Assembly (NCBI GenBank): GCA_902777125.1
Contig: CACYSQ010000008.1
Span: 1 to 64,000 of the forward strand
Length of the DNA: 64,000 nucleotides
Reading direction: 5' to 3'
DNA from: Ruminococcus flavefaciens
Lineage (GTDB): Bacteria > Bacillota > Clostridia > Oscillospirales > Ruminococcaceae
This document shows, piece after piece, positions 56,593-64,000 of the stretch. The notes under the pieces were generated by a model. The model was not told where the DNA came from. It ran no database searches and saw only the letters and a program-made list of their open reading frames with translations. A program made the position numbers and the translations under genes. Each line of letters opens with the position of its first letter. The first letter of the stretch is position 1.

Positions 56593-59500
56593 TTATTTTC
56601 GCCTCTTTCCAAAATAGTCGATAAGTACGCTCTTAATGAAGTTATACCTACGGGCGTATGAGTTCTCGACACGGATAAGCTCAAAGCCGTGGTCGCGGCA
56701 AATCTTGTTCTTCTTGCGGTCACGTTCACGGACTATCTCACTCTCGATATGCTCTTTGCCGTCAAGCTCTATAGCAAGAACCGGCATTTTTCGGTTGCTG
56801 TAATCACGCTGGTAAATGACGAAATCAAAGCGTCCAGTGTAAAACAAGTCTGAACATGAAGGATTGTCCATGAATACCTGAGATATTGCTACCTCACGCT
56901 CAACGCTGCATCTACCTTCATTGAGCAAAATATTGTCAAGGGCGTGATTAAGGTTTTGCAGGAACGCTTCTTCAGTTTCAGTACTGTAAGGCTTAATTCC
57001 GAGAGCTCGTGAAGATACATCTTTAGGAGTAACCTCAGTTTTGCCATTGCTGGCAACATAATTCACAAGTTCATATATATCGTCAGGTTGATCCGGATCG
57101 TGTAGTCTTTCGAGTTCCTTTTTGCTTGAAAGAACTATGAGTTGTTCCTTCGCTCTTGATACCGCAACATTTACAAGCTCGCGGTTGTTTTTTAGCCAGT
57201 CGTAAGTCTTAGGATTAGTTTTGTCTGTGAGTGCAAGCGAAAAGAGTATAATATCCTTTTCATCGCCCTGAAAAGCGTGAACAGTTCCGCAGGTGACATT
57301 ATCAAGTTTAGCTTCGTGCAGAGCCTTCTGTATGCAGTCACGCTGATTGGCAAACGGGGTAATTATGCCGATAGACTTGTCCTTATTCATCTTGACGAAC
57401 TGGACTATCTTGTCAGCTTCCGCAGGAGCTGTGTTCTTGTAATCTGTCGTATTGTACTGTATATCACTGAAAATCAATGAATTTGCCGATAATTCACCTG
57501 TTTTTATTTTCAGCCTGCCATTGTAGTATTTCTTGTTATTGAATTCAATTATCTTTTTATCGCAGCGATAATGATAGCTCAGAAGTATTTCATCGCTGAC
57601 TGAATCGCAGGCAAGAAAGGTCTTATAAACAGAATTAGCAATATAGTCATATTCAGGTGCAACATTGTATTTCTTCCGTAGGCTGTCATTAATGCTATGA
57701 TCCAAAAGAACAACAGGATTGAGCTGCTGAGGATCGCCGACAAGCAACAGATTGTTTCCGCGTATTATAGGTACAAGCGACATAGCCGTATTGCACTGGC
57801 TCGCCTCATCCATAATGACCATATCAAAATACTGAGCTGGTTTACCGAGCTTATGCGCCGAAATACAGGTCGTAGCGATAACCGGAAATACTCTTTGTAG
57901 CTTGCGGAGATTCTCGTCGTCGCTTACCCAGCGATTGAATTCATTGATACGCTCCTCTTTGTTAGTCATATCAAGTATCTTTATAAAGTCAGAGTATTTC
58001 GGTTCTTCAAGTCTTTTGATATACATAGCAGAGGTGTAGAATAGATACTTGCGAAACGCCTCCTGATCGTCGGTGAGTAGGGAGAGCGCCTCCTCGTCTG
58101 TAACTGTTCCAATTTCTTTCATACGCTGCTGGACCTGATACAATTGACGCTGCTCAAGATCAGTCTGGAAGTTCATATTGTCGTTCAGCTTGTAAAGGTC
58201 GGAAATAGCATCTCTGCGTTCTTTCAGTTCAATTCGCTCTTCATGCTTTTTCAACAGCTCAGTGAGCTTTTTTGTCTGTTCGGTCTTGTCAGACTTATTC
58301 TTGTTAAGCGTACTGCCATAGATATTGATTGTTCTTGTGTAATCAAACAATCCCTTTATACGCTCGATAGCTTCCTCCACCTTTTTATTGCTTCCAAGCC
58401 TGAGAATCGGGAAAGGTATGATACGATCACGGTACTTCATACTTCTGAGCACATCGAACACGCCGTCTATAGGATGATTATTGTATGACGAAAACAGAAC
58501 TGTTTTCTCGTTAAAGAACGCTGAGATTATAGTATTGACTATGGTATTGCTTTTACCTGTCCCGGGAGGGCCCTGAACATATACAACCGGATATTTCAGG
58601 GCGTTATGTATGGCAAGCAACTGGTCGAGGTTTATCTTATTATTCAACAGCGTTATGGGATAATCCTTGCGTCGACGTGAAGGAGCTGTCAGGTCACCGA
58701 AAAAAGCCTTGATTGGAACTGTAACTCTGTCTTCCTCGTACATATCAAGTATTTCACGGTATTCAATTGAAAGATCGACAAGGTGCTCACTCTCGATACA
58801 AATGAGATACGGCATATCGTCAACGCCGTTTATCTGCGAATTTGAAGCCGTTATCCTGTCCTTTATCACTTCGGCGTACTTCTCAAAATCTTCAAGCAGA
58901 TAGTAGTCGTCAGCGTCAAGGAATTGACGGATACTTTTCTTTTCGCCAGCAATAGTGAACTCCTTGCAGATAGTAATTTCTTCGCTCGGACGTAGTGTTT
59001 GGCTTTTCACATCAAGCTCCAATCTGCGATAAGCAAGAACATAAAGTCCTCTTTTTGTATTTACGCTGAGGAGATTAAGACATAACTGAGTAACTTTCCG
59101 GCGTTGATATTCCCTCTCAAAGCGTTTGCGAAAGCTCTTTACAATAGACTTGAACTGTTCTTCATCAAGTATGTATCCGGCAGGAGTCAGCTTATCGCCG
59201 TCAATACGCTCTATAAGGTCATACTCCGATTTATATGGAATCGAATCAAGCTTATTGCAATCGGCAAGGTAGTTGAGTATTTTCAGGTTGGCAGTATTGG
59301 TAAAGATAAAGGCGTATTTATTCGGATTAAGCTTTATGTCTTCAATAAGTCGTTCATTGACAGGCTGATATGTGCCGTCAAGCAGTTTTGTTGATTTGAT
59401 CTTATCTATGTAAATTGTCAGTTCCATATTCTGAAAGCTGCCAAGATGAAGTCCCTCAACTCGCAGGCTCTTATATCTGGTATCAATGTCATATATGCCT

Positions 59501-59601
59501 ATCCAGTATTTAGTAAGACTTCCTTGTTTATTGCGGTATTCGATACTAAGCCACTTGCCTTCATGTATTGCTTTGAATATATCCCTGCCTATGCTGTTCA
59601 T
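56593..59601 (-). CDS. WYL-like/SF1 helicase/nuclease fusion protein
   Basis: Residues about 5-75 (IFKAIHEGKWLSIEYRNKQG ... YIDKI) resemble a WYL domain. The SF1 helicase core (AAA_11/AAA_12, Dna2/Upf1-like) follows: Walker A GPPGTGKSNT near 345, a coiled-coil insertion, Walker B MDEASQCN near 590, GDPQQLNPVV, HAFQGDEKD near 779 and VAVSRAKEQ near 814. The C-terminal ~110 residues look like a DUF2726/DUF559-type PD-(D/E)xK nuclease (RFDFVIYQRD, LAIELDGKEH, then FELIRVENSY). It should unwind and cut nucleic acid. I start at MNSIGRD (59601) after AGGTGAACTG. Confidence 0.85.
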   Translation of the reverse strand: MNSIGRDIFKAIHEGKWLSIEYRNKQGSLTKYWIGIYDIDTRYKSLRVEGLHLGSFQNMELTIYIDKIKSTKLLDGTYQPVNERLIEDIKLNPNKYAFIFTNTANLKILNYLADCNKLDSIPYKSEYDLIERIDGDKLTPAGYILDEEQFKSIVKSFRKRFEREYQRRKVTQLCLNLLSVNTKRGLYVLAYRRLELDVKSQTLRPSEEITICKEFTIAGEKKSIRQFLDADDYYLLEDFEKYAEVIKDRITASNSQINGVDDMPYLICIESEHLVDLSIEYREILDMYEEDRVTVPIKAFFGDLTAPSRRRKDYPITLLNNKINLDQLLAIHNALKYPVVYVQGPPGTGKSNTIVNTIISAFFNEKTVLFSSYNNHPIDGVFDVLRSMKYRDRIIPFPILRLGSNKKVEEAIERIKGLFDYTRTINIYGSTLNKNKSDKTEQTKKLTELLKKHEERIELKERRDAISDLYKLNDNMNFQTDLEQRQLYQVQQRMKEIGTVTDEEALSLLTDDQEAFRKYLFYTSAMYIKRLEEPKYSDFIKILDMTNKEERINEFNRWVSDDENLRKLQRVFPVIATTCISAHKLGKPAQYFDMVIMDEASQCNTAMSLVPIIRGNNLLLVGDPQQLNPVVLLDHSINDSLRKKYNVAPEYDYIANSVYKTFLACDSVSDEILLSYHYRCDKKIIEFNNKKYYNGRLKIKTGELSANSLIFSDIQYNTTDYKNTAPAEADKIVQFVKMNKDKSIGIITPFANQRDCIQKALHEAKLDNVTCGTVHAFQGDEKDIILFSLALTDKTNPKTYDWLKNNRELVNVAVSRAKEQLIVLSSKKELERLHDPDQPDDIYELVNYVASNGKTEVTPKDVSSRALGIKPYSTETEEAFLQNLNHALDNILLNEGRCSVEREVAISQVFMDNPSCSDLFYTGRFDFVIYQRDYSNRKMPVLAIELDGKEHIESEIVRERDRKKNKICRDHGFELIRVENSYARRYNFIKSVLIDYFGKRRK

Positions 59602-59669
59602 CAGTTCACCTGCTTCCATTGCGGTCTTGCCTAAAAATGTGGGCGTACAGTTTCTTGTATATCTTCCGA

Positions 59670-62273
59670 TTATTCAATATCTTCAAAGTTGTAATACTCT
59701 ATTGCTTTTTTGGTCATATCAACATATTTCTGATATTCTGAGCTGCCAGTTTGGTCGACTATGTCCTCCCAGATAGAAAGTGCTTCTTTTAACATAGCTG
59801 CCTTCATTTCTGGCAATGCAACTGTAACACCTATGTTGTAATACAACCTTGCAAGCTTATCAAAATCTTTAACTTTGCTTGTTTCATCTGCCATTTCGAA
59901 TCTTATGTCAATAGAACGTGTTATATATGAAAAAGTTTCTTCCGGATCATCTCCGTATTCCTCACAAATAATTGCAGCATTTTCAAGTGCCGATGCAAGC
60001 ATATCCTTTGAATAATCCGACTTCAACTCTTCATTAAGATGCTCCCGTAAATGAAGGCATTCTCTTGCGAACGATATTGCCTCTCCGAATTGGTGCTGCT
60101 TTTTGCGAAGTGAGCTCATATCCGAATACATTGAAGCGAGCAGTTCTGTGGCTGAAGGCAAACCGTTTGAACTAACAACTATTCGTTGAAGCTGGATTGC
60201 TTTATCCAGATGATTTTTTGATTTGCGGGACTGATCATTTAAAAGATACGCTTTAGAACATTTGTAATATGCAAGTGCAAGTTCTCGTTCAGTTTCGATC
60301 GAATCTGATCCGGTCGAGAGTTTTTGCATAAGCTGCAGATATTTTTCGTAGTGTTCCAAAGCTAAAGCAATCTTGTTGTTATAGTAATATACATCTCCAA
60401 GATTAAGATGACTGACCGCTATATCACGTCTTGCTTCAAAAGAATCTGCTTTCTCAAGGAGATCGTTCTTAATATCAAAACTCTGCATATAGCTGCTTTC
60501 AGCATTTTCATAATCTTGTCTGTATAAATAAAGATCACCTAATTGATCTAACGTAACAGCAGCATTCCTTCGAGCGTGAATATTATTGCTCCGATGCGCC
60601 ACTTTGTTATATATATTCAGACTCTTTATATAATTCTCTGCTGCCTGTGGAACATCGTCATTATTCTTGAAGATATCTCCTATGCGACCGTAAACAAGTG
60701 CCAGATTATTATTGATATGATCAAGATCACGGCGTTTTATCAACTTTTCAAAAATATCACGAGAATTTTGCTGGTATCCTAATGCCGCTTTATCATTACC
60801 TCTTTTATATGCAATATCACCCATTTGTGTATATGTTCTGGCAAGCTGATCCTGTACTTCAAATATTTCAGAATCTGAGAAATACTTTATTGAAAGCACC
60901 AATGATTTGTGAAAACAGTCTTCTGCTAAATCTACACAGTTCTCACTTGTATACAAATCACCAAGAAATGTATAAATCTTTGTAATATTAAACCTGGTTT
61001 GATAGGATTCAGACACCGCTGAAAGTTCTTCGGCGAGGTTTAGTGCTGTTTTAAAGCTTTGTTCGGCTTTTTCTGATTCTCTGTTTGAAGAGTGTAAATT
61101 TCCAAGGTTATAGTATCCCATAAGGACATCAGCTTTATCAATAAGTTCCGAAGAATCTGTAATAATAGTTTTGTGTATGTTTATTCCTTGTTCATAATAC
61201 TTGATAGCATCATCGTTTTTTCCTGATTTAACACAGGTTTCTCCAAGACAGTAATACACCTCGGCAAACCTGCGCACAAAATAGGGCGAATCTGAAAGCT
61301 CCATACAGCTTTTCAGAAGTTTTGAACAGCCGTCGTAGTATATCAGTGCTTTTTCAGGAATATGCATATCAAAATTCAAATCACCAAGTACCTGCCAGAT
61401 AAGATACATATCCCATAATGCAGTTGGATCTTTATCCTTAACTAAAATGTCCGCATACCTAGAAGCTTCGTCAAACAGTGATATTGCTCTTTCATAGTCT
61501 TTTTTATTCTTGTATGCATATCCCAGCTTGCAAAGCAATGGATAAACAATTTGAGGGTACTCATTTTCAATATTTTTTCTGCACTCATCATATATGTATA
61601 TGGCTTCATCAGTATATCCAAGAAAACGTAAAAAATCGCCCAAATTACAGCAAGTACCAATCCATGCCTGAAGAGTTGATTCGCTTTTTTGTTTATTATA
61701 GTCTTTTCGGGCGATAGACATACAACGTGATTCCCAGATCAATGCCATTTTGTATTCGTGTCGGATATGAATACCTGACCGGTTCATATTTATAAGCTTT
61801 GAAATAATATCAGGATTGTCTTTTTCGCTTATAAAATCTTCCTGCATACCGACCATGAGCAGCATTTTTACGAGCAACGATAGCCGCTGTTCAAAAGAAA
61901 GCCCGACCTCTTCATCTTCTGTAGGAGCGATAAATAATACATTCGGATATTGTTCGGAGAAATCATAGGATATATATTTTTCAAGAAATACAGGAATGAA
62001 AGGGATACTATGACTTAAAGCATGTGGTGCGATAATATCATGGGCTTTGTTTGGCTTATAAAGGTATTTACTCGTAACAAATGTCAGTATGAGATCAACA
62101 TTATTGAGTATTTCCTCTATTTCGCTATCATTAATAGTATTATCATCTTCGAAATAAACGATATCACAGAGATCAAGTTTTTCAACAAGTCCTTCTAACA
62201 TTTTTCGGTTTTGATTTAGGTCGTACGAATAACCTGTTACATATATCACAGCTCTATTCTCATACTTGGACAT
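59670..62273 (-). CDS. TIR-like domain plus tetratricopeptide repeat protein
   Basis: Residues about 5-140 have the order of strands and helices of a bacterial TIR domain: RAVIYVTGYSYDL, VDLILTFVTSKYLYKP, then SIPFIPVFLEKY and the YPNVLFIAP tail. The helix that usually holds the catalytic Glu reads AHDIIAPHAL, so NADase activity is doubtful. From about 190 to the end are a dozen or more TPR units (LGDLYLYRQDYENAESSYMQ is a clear one). It heads the cassette; its stop is 68 bases before the helicase start. MSKYENR (62273) is the likely start after GGGAGGG. Confidence 0.78.
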   Translation of the reverse strand: MSKYENRAVIYVTGYSYDLNQNRKMLEGLVEKLDLCDIVYFEDDNTINDSEIEEILNNVDLILTFVTSKYLYKPNKAHDIIAPHALSHSIPFIPVFLEKYISYDFSEQYPNVLFIAPTEDEEVGLSFEQRLSLLVKMLLMVGMQEDFISEKDNPDIISKLINMNRSGIHIRHEYKMALIWESRCMSIARKDYNKQKSESTLQAWIGTCCNLGDFLRFLGYTDEAIYIYDECRKNIENEYPQIVYPLLCKLGYAYKNKKDYERAISLFDEASRYADILVKDKDPTALWDMYLIWQVLGDLNFDMHIPEKALIYYDGCSKLLKSCMELSDSPYFVRRFAEVYYCLGETCVKSGKNDDAIKYYEQGINIHKTIITDSSELIDKADVLMGYYNLGNLHSSNRESEKAEQSFKTALNLAEELSAVSESYQTRFNITKIYTFLGDLYTSENCVDLAEDCFHKSLVLSIKYFSDSEIFEVQDQLARTYTQMGDIAYKRGNDKAALGYQQNSRDIFEKLIKRRDLDHINNNLALVYGRIGDIFKNNDDVPQAAENYIKSLNIYNKVAHRSNNIHARRNAAVTLDQLGDLYLYRQDYENAESSYMQSFDIKNDLLEKADSFEARRDIAVSHLNLGDVYYYNNKIALALEHYEKYLQLMQKLSTGSDSIETERELALAYYKCSKAYLLNDQSRKSKNHLDKAIQLQRIVVSSNGLPSATELLASMYSDMSSLRKKQHQFGEAISFARECLHLREHLNEELKSDYSKDMLASALENAAIICEEYGDDPEETFSYITRSIDIRFEMADETSKVKDFDKLARLYYNIGVTVALPEMKAAMLKEALSIWEDIVDQTGSSEYQKYVDMTKKAIEYYNFEDIE

Positions 62274-62380
62274 AAATATCATCCCTCCCGAACAAGCTCA
62301 ACAGAAAGCACAGGCGTTTGGCAGTTATAGTACTGATAATGCTATTAATTATTTATACTCAGTGCTACTGTTTTTTCTAA

Positions 62381-62409
62381 ATTATAACATATATAAAGGT
62401 TATATTCAA
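62381..62409 (-). promoter_or_regulatory. promoter of the TIR-TPR/helicase cassette
   Basis: Minus strand TTGAAT (62404-62409) and TATAAT (62381-62386) have a 17-base spacer and extended TGT, 108 bases upstream of the first gene. It lies inside the gap shared with the divergent transposase. Confidence 0.75.
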
Positions 62410-62531
62410 GCTTTATCACAATCAAGTTTTTGAGTGCCCTATACAATATGTGTTAATTATGTGCTATAATTATTACTATGCCCACTCAGGATGCCATGAA
62501 TGGACAAATCCAGGAAAAGGGAATAGTAATA

Positions 62532-63638
62532 ATGAAAAAAATCTCAGATTACAAAAAGCATAAGATCATTAAGCGCTATCTTAACGGTGAAAAAGTCGAA
62601 CAGATTTCAAAATCGGCAAAAGTTTCAAAAAGTACAATTTACTCGTGGATAAGGCAATATAACGAAAAGCGTGATAATATTGGCAATGAAGTGACTGAAC
62701 TAAAAAAGCTGGTGGAGCATCAGCAGCAGATGATTGAAATACTCAAGACGATCGATTGTACAGTAAGCGCACCGCTTAAAGAGAAGCTGTCCGCAATGGA
62801 AAAACTGTATGGGAAATACAATAACCACCTGCTATGCGAGACTATGGAGGTGGATAGAGGAACCTTCCTTAACCACATAAAACGCAGCAAAGGTGAGGAT
62901 AACTGGTACAATCAGCGCCGTGAGGAATTGAAGATTCAAATTCAGAAACTCTTTGAATATAACAACCAGATATATGGCTCAAAGAAGATAACTGCGCTAT
63001 TGAAAAAACAGTATGTTAACGTGAGCGAAGAAATGGTCAGGGAGCTTATGAATGAATTGGGCTTGAAGAGTATACGAACAACTTCAAAGAAGGAATATGT
63101 CAAAGAGAAACGGAAGCGGAACATACTTAAACAGCAGTTCAATGCCGATGCGCCGAATATAGTGTGGGTGAGCGATGTTACCGTTTTCAGTTATGGCGAT
63201 TACTATTACTACATATGCGCGATAATTGACCTGTTTTCCCGCAAGGTTGTAGCATATGGTATCAGTAAACATAACAGCACTCAGATTGTGAAATCGACTA
63301 TGAAAAGAGCGATTACATCAAGAAAGCCGTCGCCCGGTCTGATTTTTCACACGGATAACGGCAGCAACTTCTGTTCAAGGACTTTTGAAAAATATCTGAA
63401 AGAGAATGAAGTGGTACATTCTTTTTCGCGTTCGGGCACTCCTCACGATAACGCAGTTGCGGAATCCTTCTTTTCTTCATTAAAGCAGGAGGAGCTTTAC
63501 CGAAGGAAAATAAACAGTGAAGCTGAGCTTTACAGGATAATTGATAAATATATCAATTTCTATAATTCTGAACGTCTTCATTCAGCTGATCACTATAAAT
63601 CTCCTGATGAATATGAGGATGAGTATAATAAAAAGTGA
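62532..63638 (+). mobile_element. IS3-family transposase (HTH plus DDE integrase core)
   Basis: A single 368-residue frame holds an N-terminal helix-turn-helix (RYLNGEKVEQISKSAKVSKS), a coiled coil, an HTH_21-like segment (YGSKKITALLKKQY) and the rve core. The DDE triad is Asp in VWVSDVTVF, Asp in FHTDNGSNF and Glu in VAESFFSSLKQE. It cuts and joins insertion-sequence ends. IS3 elements usually split this into two frames joined by frameshifting; here it is fused. I start at MKKISDYK. No terminal inverted repeats could be identified, so the element ends are unknown. Confidence 0.88.
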
Positions 63639-63764
63639 AAAAAGTGCAGATTACTCCAATTTTTATTTTCTGAATTCAGATTTTTTTGTCGTATCATAAC
63701 CAATTTTTTCAGATAAAAAGAAAAGCCGTAATTGCCAATATATAGGCAACAACAGCTTGTAAAT

Positions 63765-63800
63765 GAAAAACCTTTCTGAACGTGCGGGCTCAGAAAGGTT
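63765..63800 (-). terminator. terminator of tRNA-Gln
   Basis: AACCTTTCTGA (63769-63779) and TCAGAAAGGTT (63790-63800) pair perfectly; on the minus strand the stem is followed by TTTTCATTT. It lies 14 bases downstream of the tRNA CCA end. Confidence 0.85.
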
Positions 63801-63813
63801 TAGTCATATCATA

Positions 63814-63889
63814 TGGTTGGGGTGGAAGGATTTGAACCCTCGAAATAACGGAGTCAGAGTCCGCTGCCTTACCGCTTGGCGACACCCCA
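63814..63889 (-). tRNA. tRNA-Gln(CUG)
   Basis: Read on the minus strand the 76 bases fold as a tRNA. The acceptor stem is TGGGGTG/CACCCCA and the D-arm GCCAAGCGGTAAGGC. The anticodon loop is CTCTGAC with anticodon CTG, the T-loop TTCAAAT, discriminator A and an encoded CCA (63814-63816). It has its own consensus promoter and terminator. Its position at the edge of the AT-rich island makes it a candidate integration landmark. Confidence 0.95.
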
Positions 63890-63919
63890 GAATATACTGC
63901 TGAATTACTCAGCTTTATT

Positions 63920-63948
63920 ATTATACCACTGAAATAACCGTTTGTCAA
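63920..63948 (-). promoter_or_regulatory. consensus promoter of tRNA-Gln
   Basis: Minus strand TTGACA (63943-63948) and TATAAT (63920-63925) are perfect with a 17-base spacer and extended TGG, 30 bases upstream of the tRNA. The last 50 bases of the window show nothing further. Confidence 0.88.
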
Positions 63949-64000
63949 TAGCGAATAATATATTTTTATATTTTAATTATATACTCCCGGTATTGAAAAT

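Noticed and set aside
62340-63760. Terminal inverted repeats and target duplication of the IS3-type element
   Set aside because: I compared the left and right flanks of the transposase gene and found no convincing matching ends, so I annotate only the transposase.

Overview
The window looks like a Gram-positive Clostridia chromosome, most probably a Ruminococcus-like member of the Oscillospiraceae. The evidence is the gene order rpmG-secE-nusG-rplK, SepF/YlmH/DivIVA division genes, a BofA-type sporulation protein, a split transketolase, a CIRCE/HrcA operator, and a secreted GDSL esterase carrying a type I dockerin (the cellulosome docking module typical of cellulolytic ruminococci). Most of the window is moderately GC-rich housekeeping DNA. 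From about 55.4 kb to 63.7 kb it becomes visibly AT-rich and carries accessory genes and a transposase. Layout: 0-1.3 kb holds the transcription/secretion/ribosomal cluster. 1.4-9.7 kb holds a minus-strand run ileS, lspA, rluD, a HAD phosphatase, a lipoprotein and two transketolase halves. 9.9-18.9 kb holds the division cluster (divIVA, ylmH, sepF, a PLP protein, a HlyD-like adaptor), then hfq, miaA, mutL and miaB. 19.3-30 kb holds htpG under CIRCE, ilvE, a lipoprotein, a TatD-associated radical SAM protein, mutS, ylbF and alr. 30-38 kb on the plus strand holds a SLOG protein, a degenerate LCP protein, tatD, a PP2C phosphatase, the dockerin esterase and metG. 38-49.5 kb is mixed: TetR, SulP, rubrerythrin, an acyl-CoA ligase, zinc-ribbon and repeat lipoproteins, a pyrimidine-nucleoside phosphorylase, BofA, three small unknown genes and a phosphodiesterase. 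49.6-55.4 kb is a LytTR two-component locus: a GHKL histidine kinase, a LytTR response regulator, three membrane zinc-ribbon proteins and a secreted transglutaminase-like protein. Three promoters here share one architecture: two direct half-sites 21 bp apart, ending exactly 28 bp upstream of a -10 box. This reads as a self-contained regulon controlled by the local regulator. 55.4-63.7 kb is the accessory island: a doubly broken four-helix-bundle gene between two hairpin repeats, then a three-gene minus-strand cassette encoding a TIR-like/TPR protein, a WYL-like/SF1 helicase/nuclease fusion and a 185-residue partner, then an IS3-type transposase and tRNA-Gln(CUG). The cassette has the look of an antiphage defence system, but that role is inferred from domains. 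Intergenic DNA throughout is seeded with two repeat types: ~25-bp palindromes (GTAGGGGCG...CGCCCCTAC type) and low-complexity stretches such as GAATTGAGAATTGAGAATG. A separate ~120-bp dispersed element occurs twice (38.2 and 41.9 kb). Mapped sigma-A-type promoters nearly all have a 17-bp spacer.
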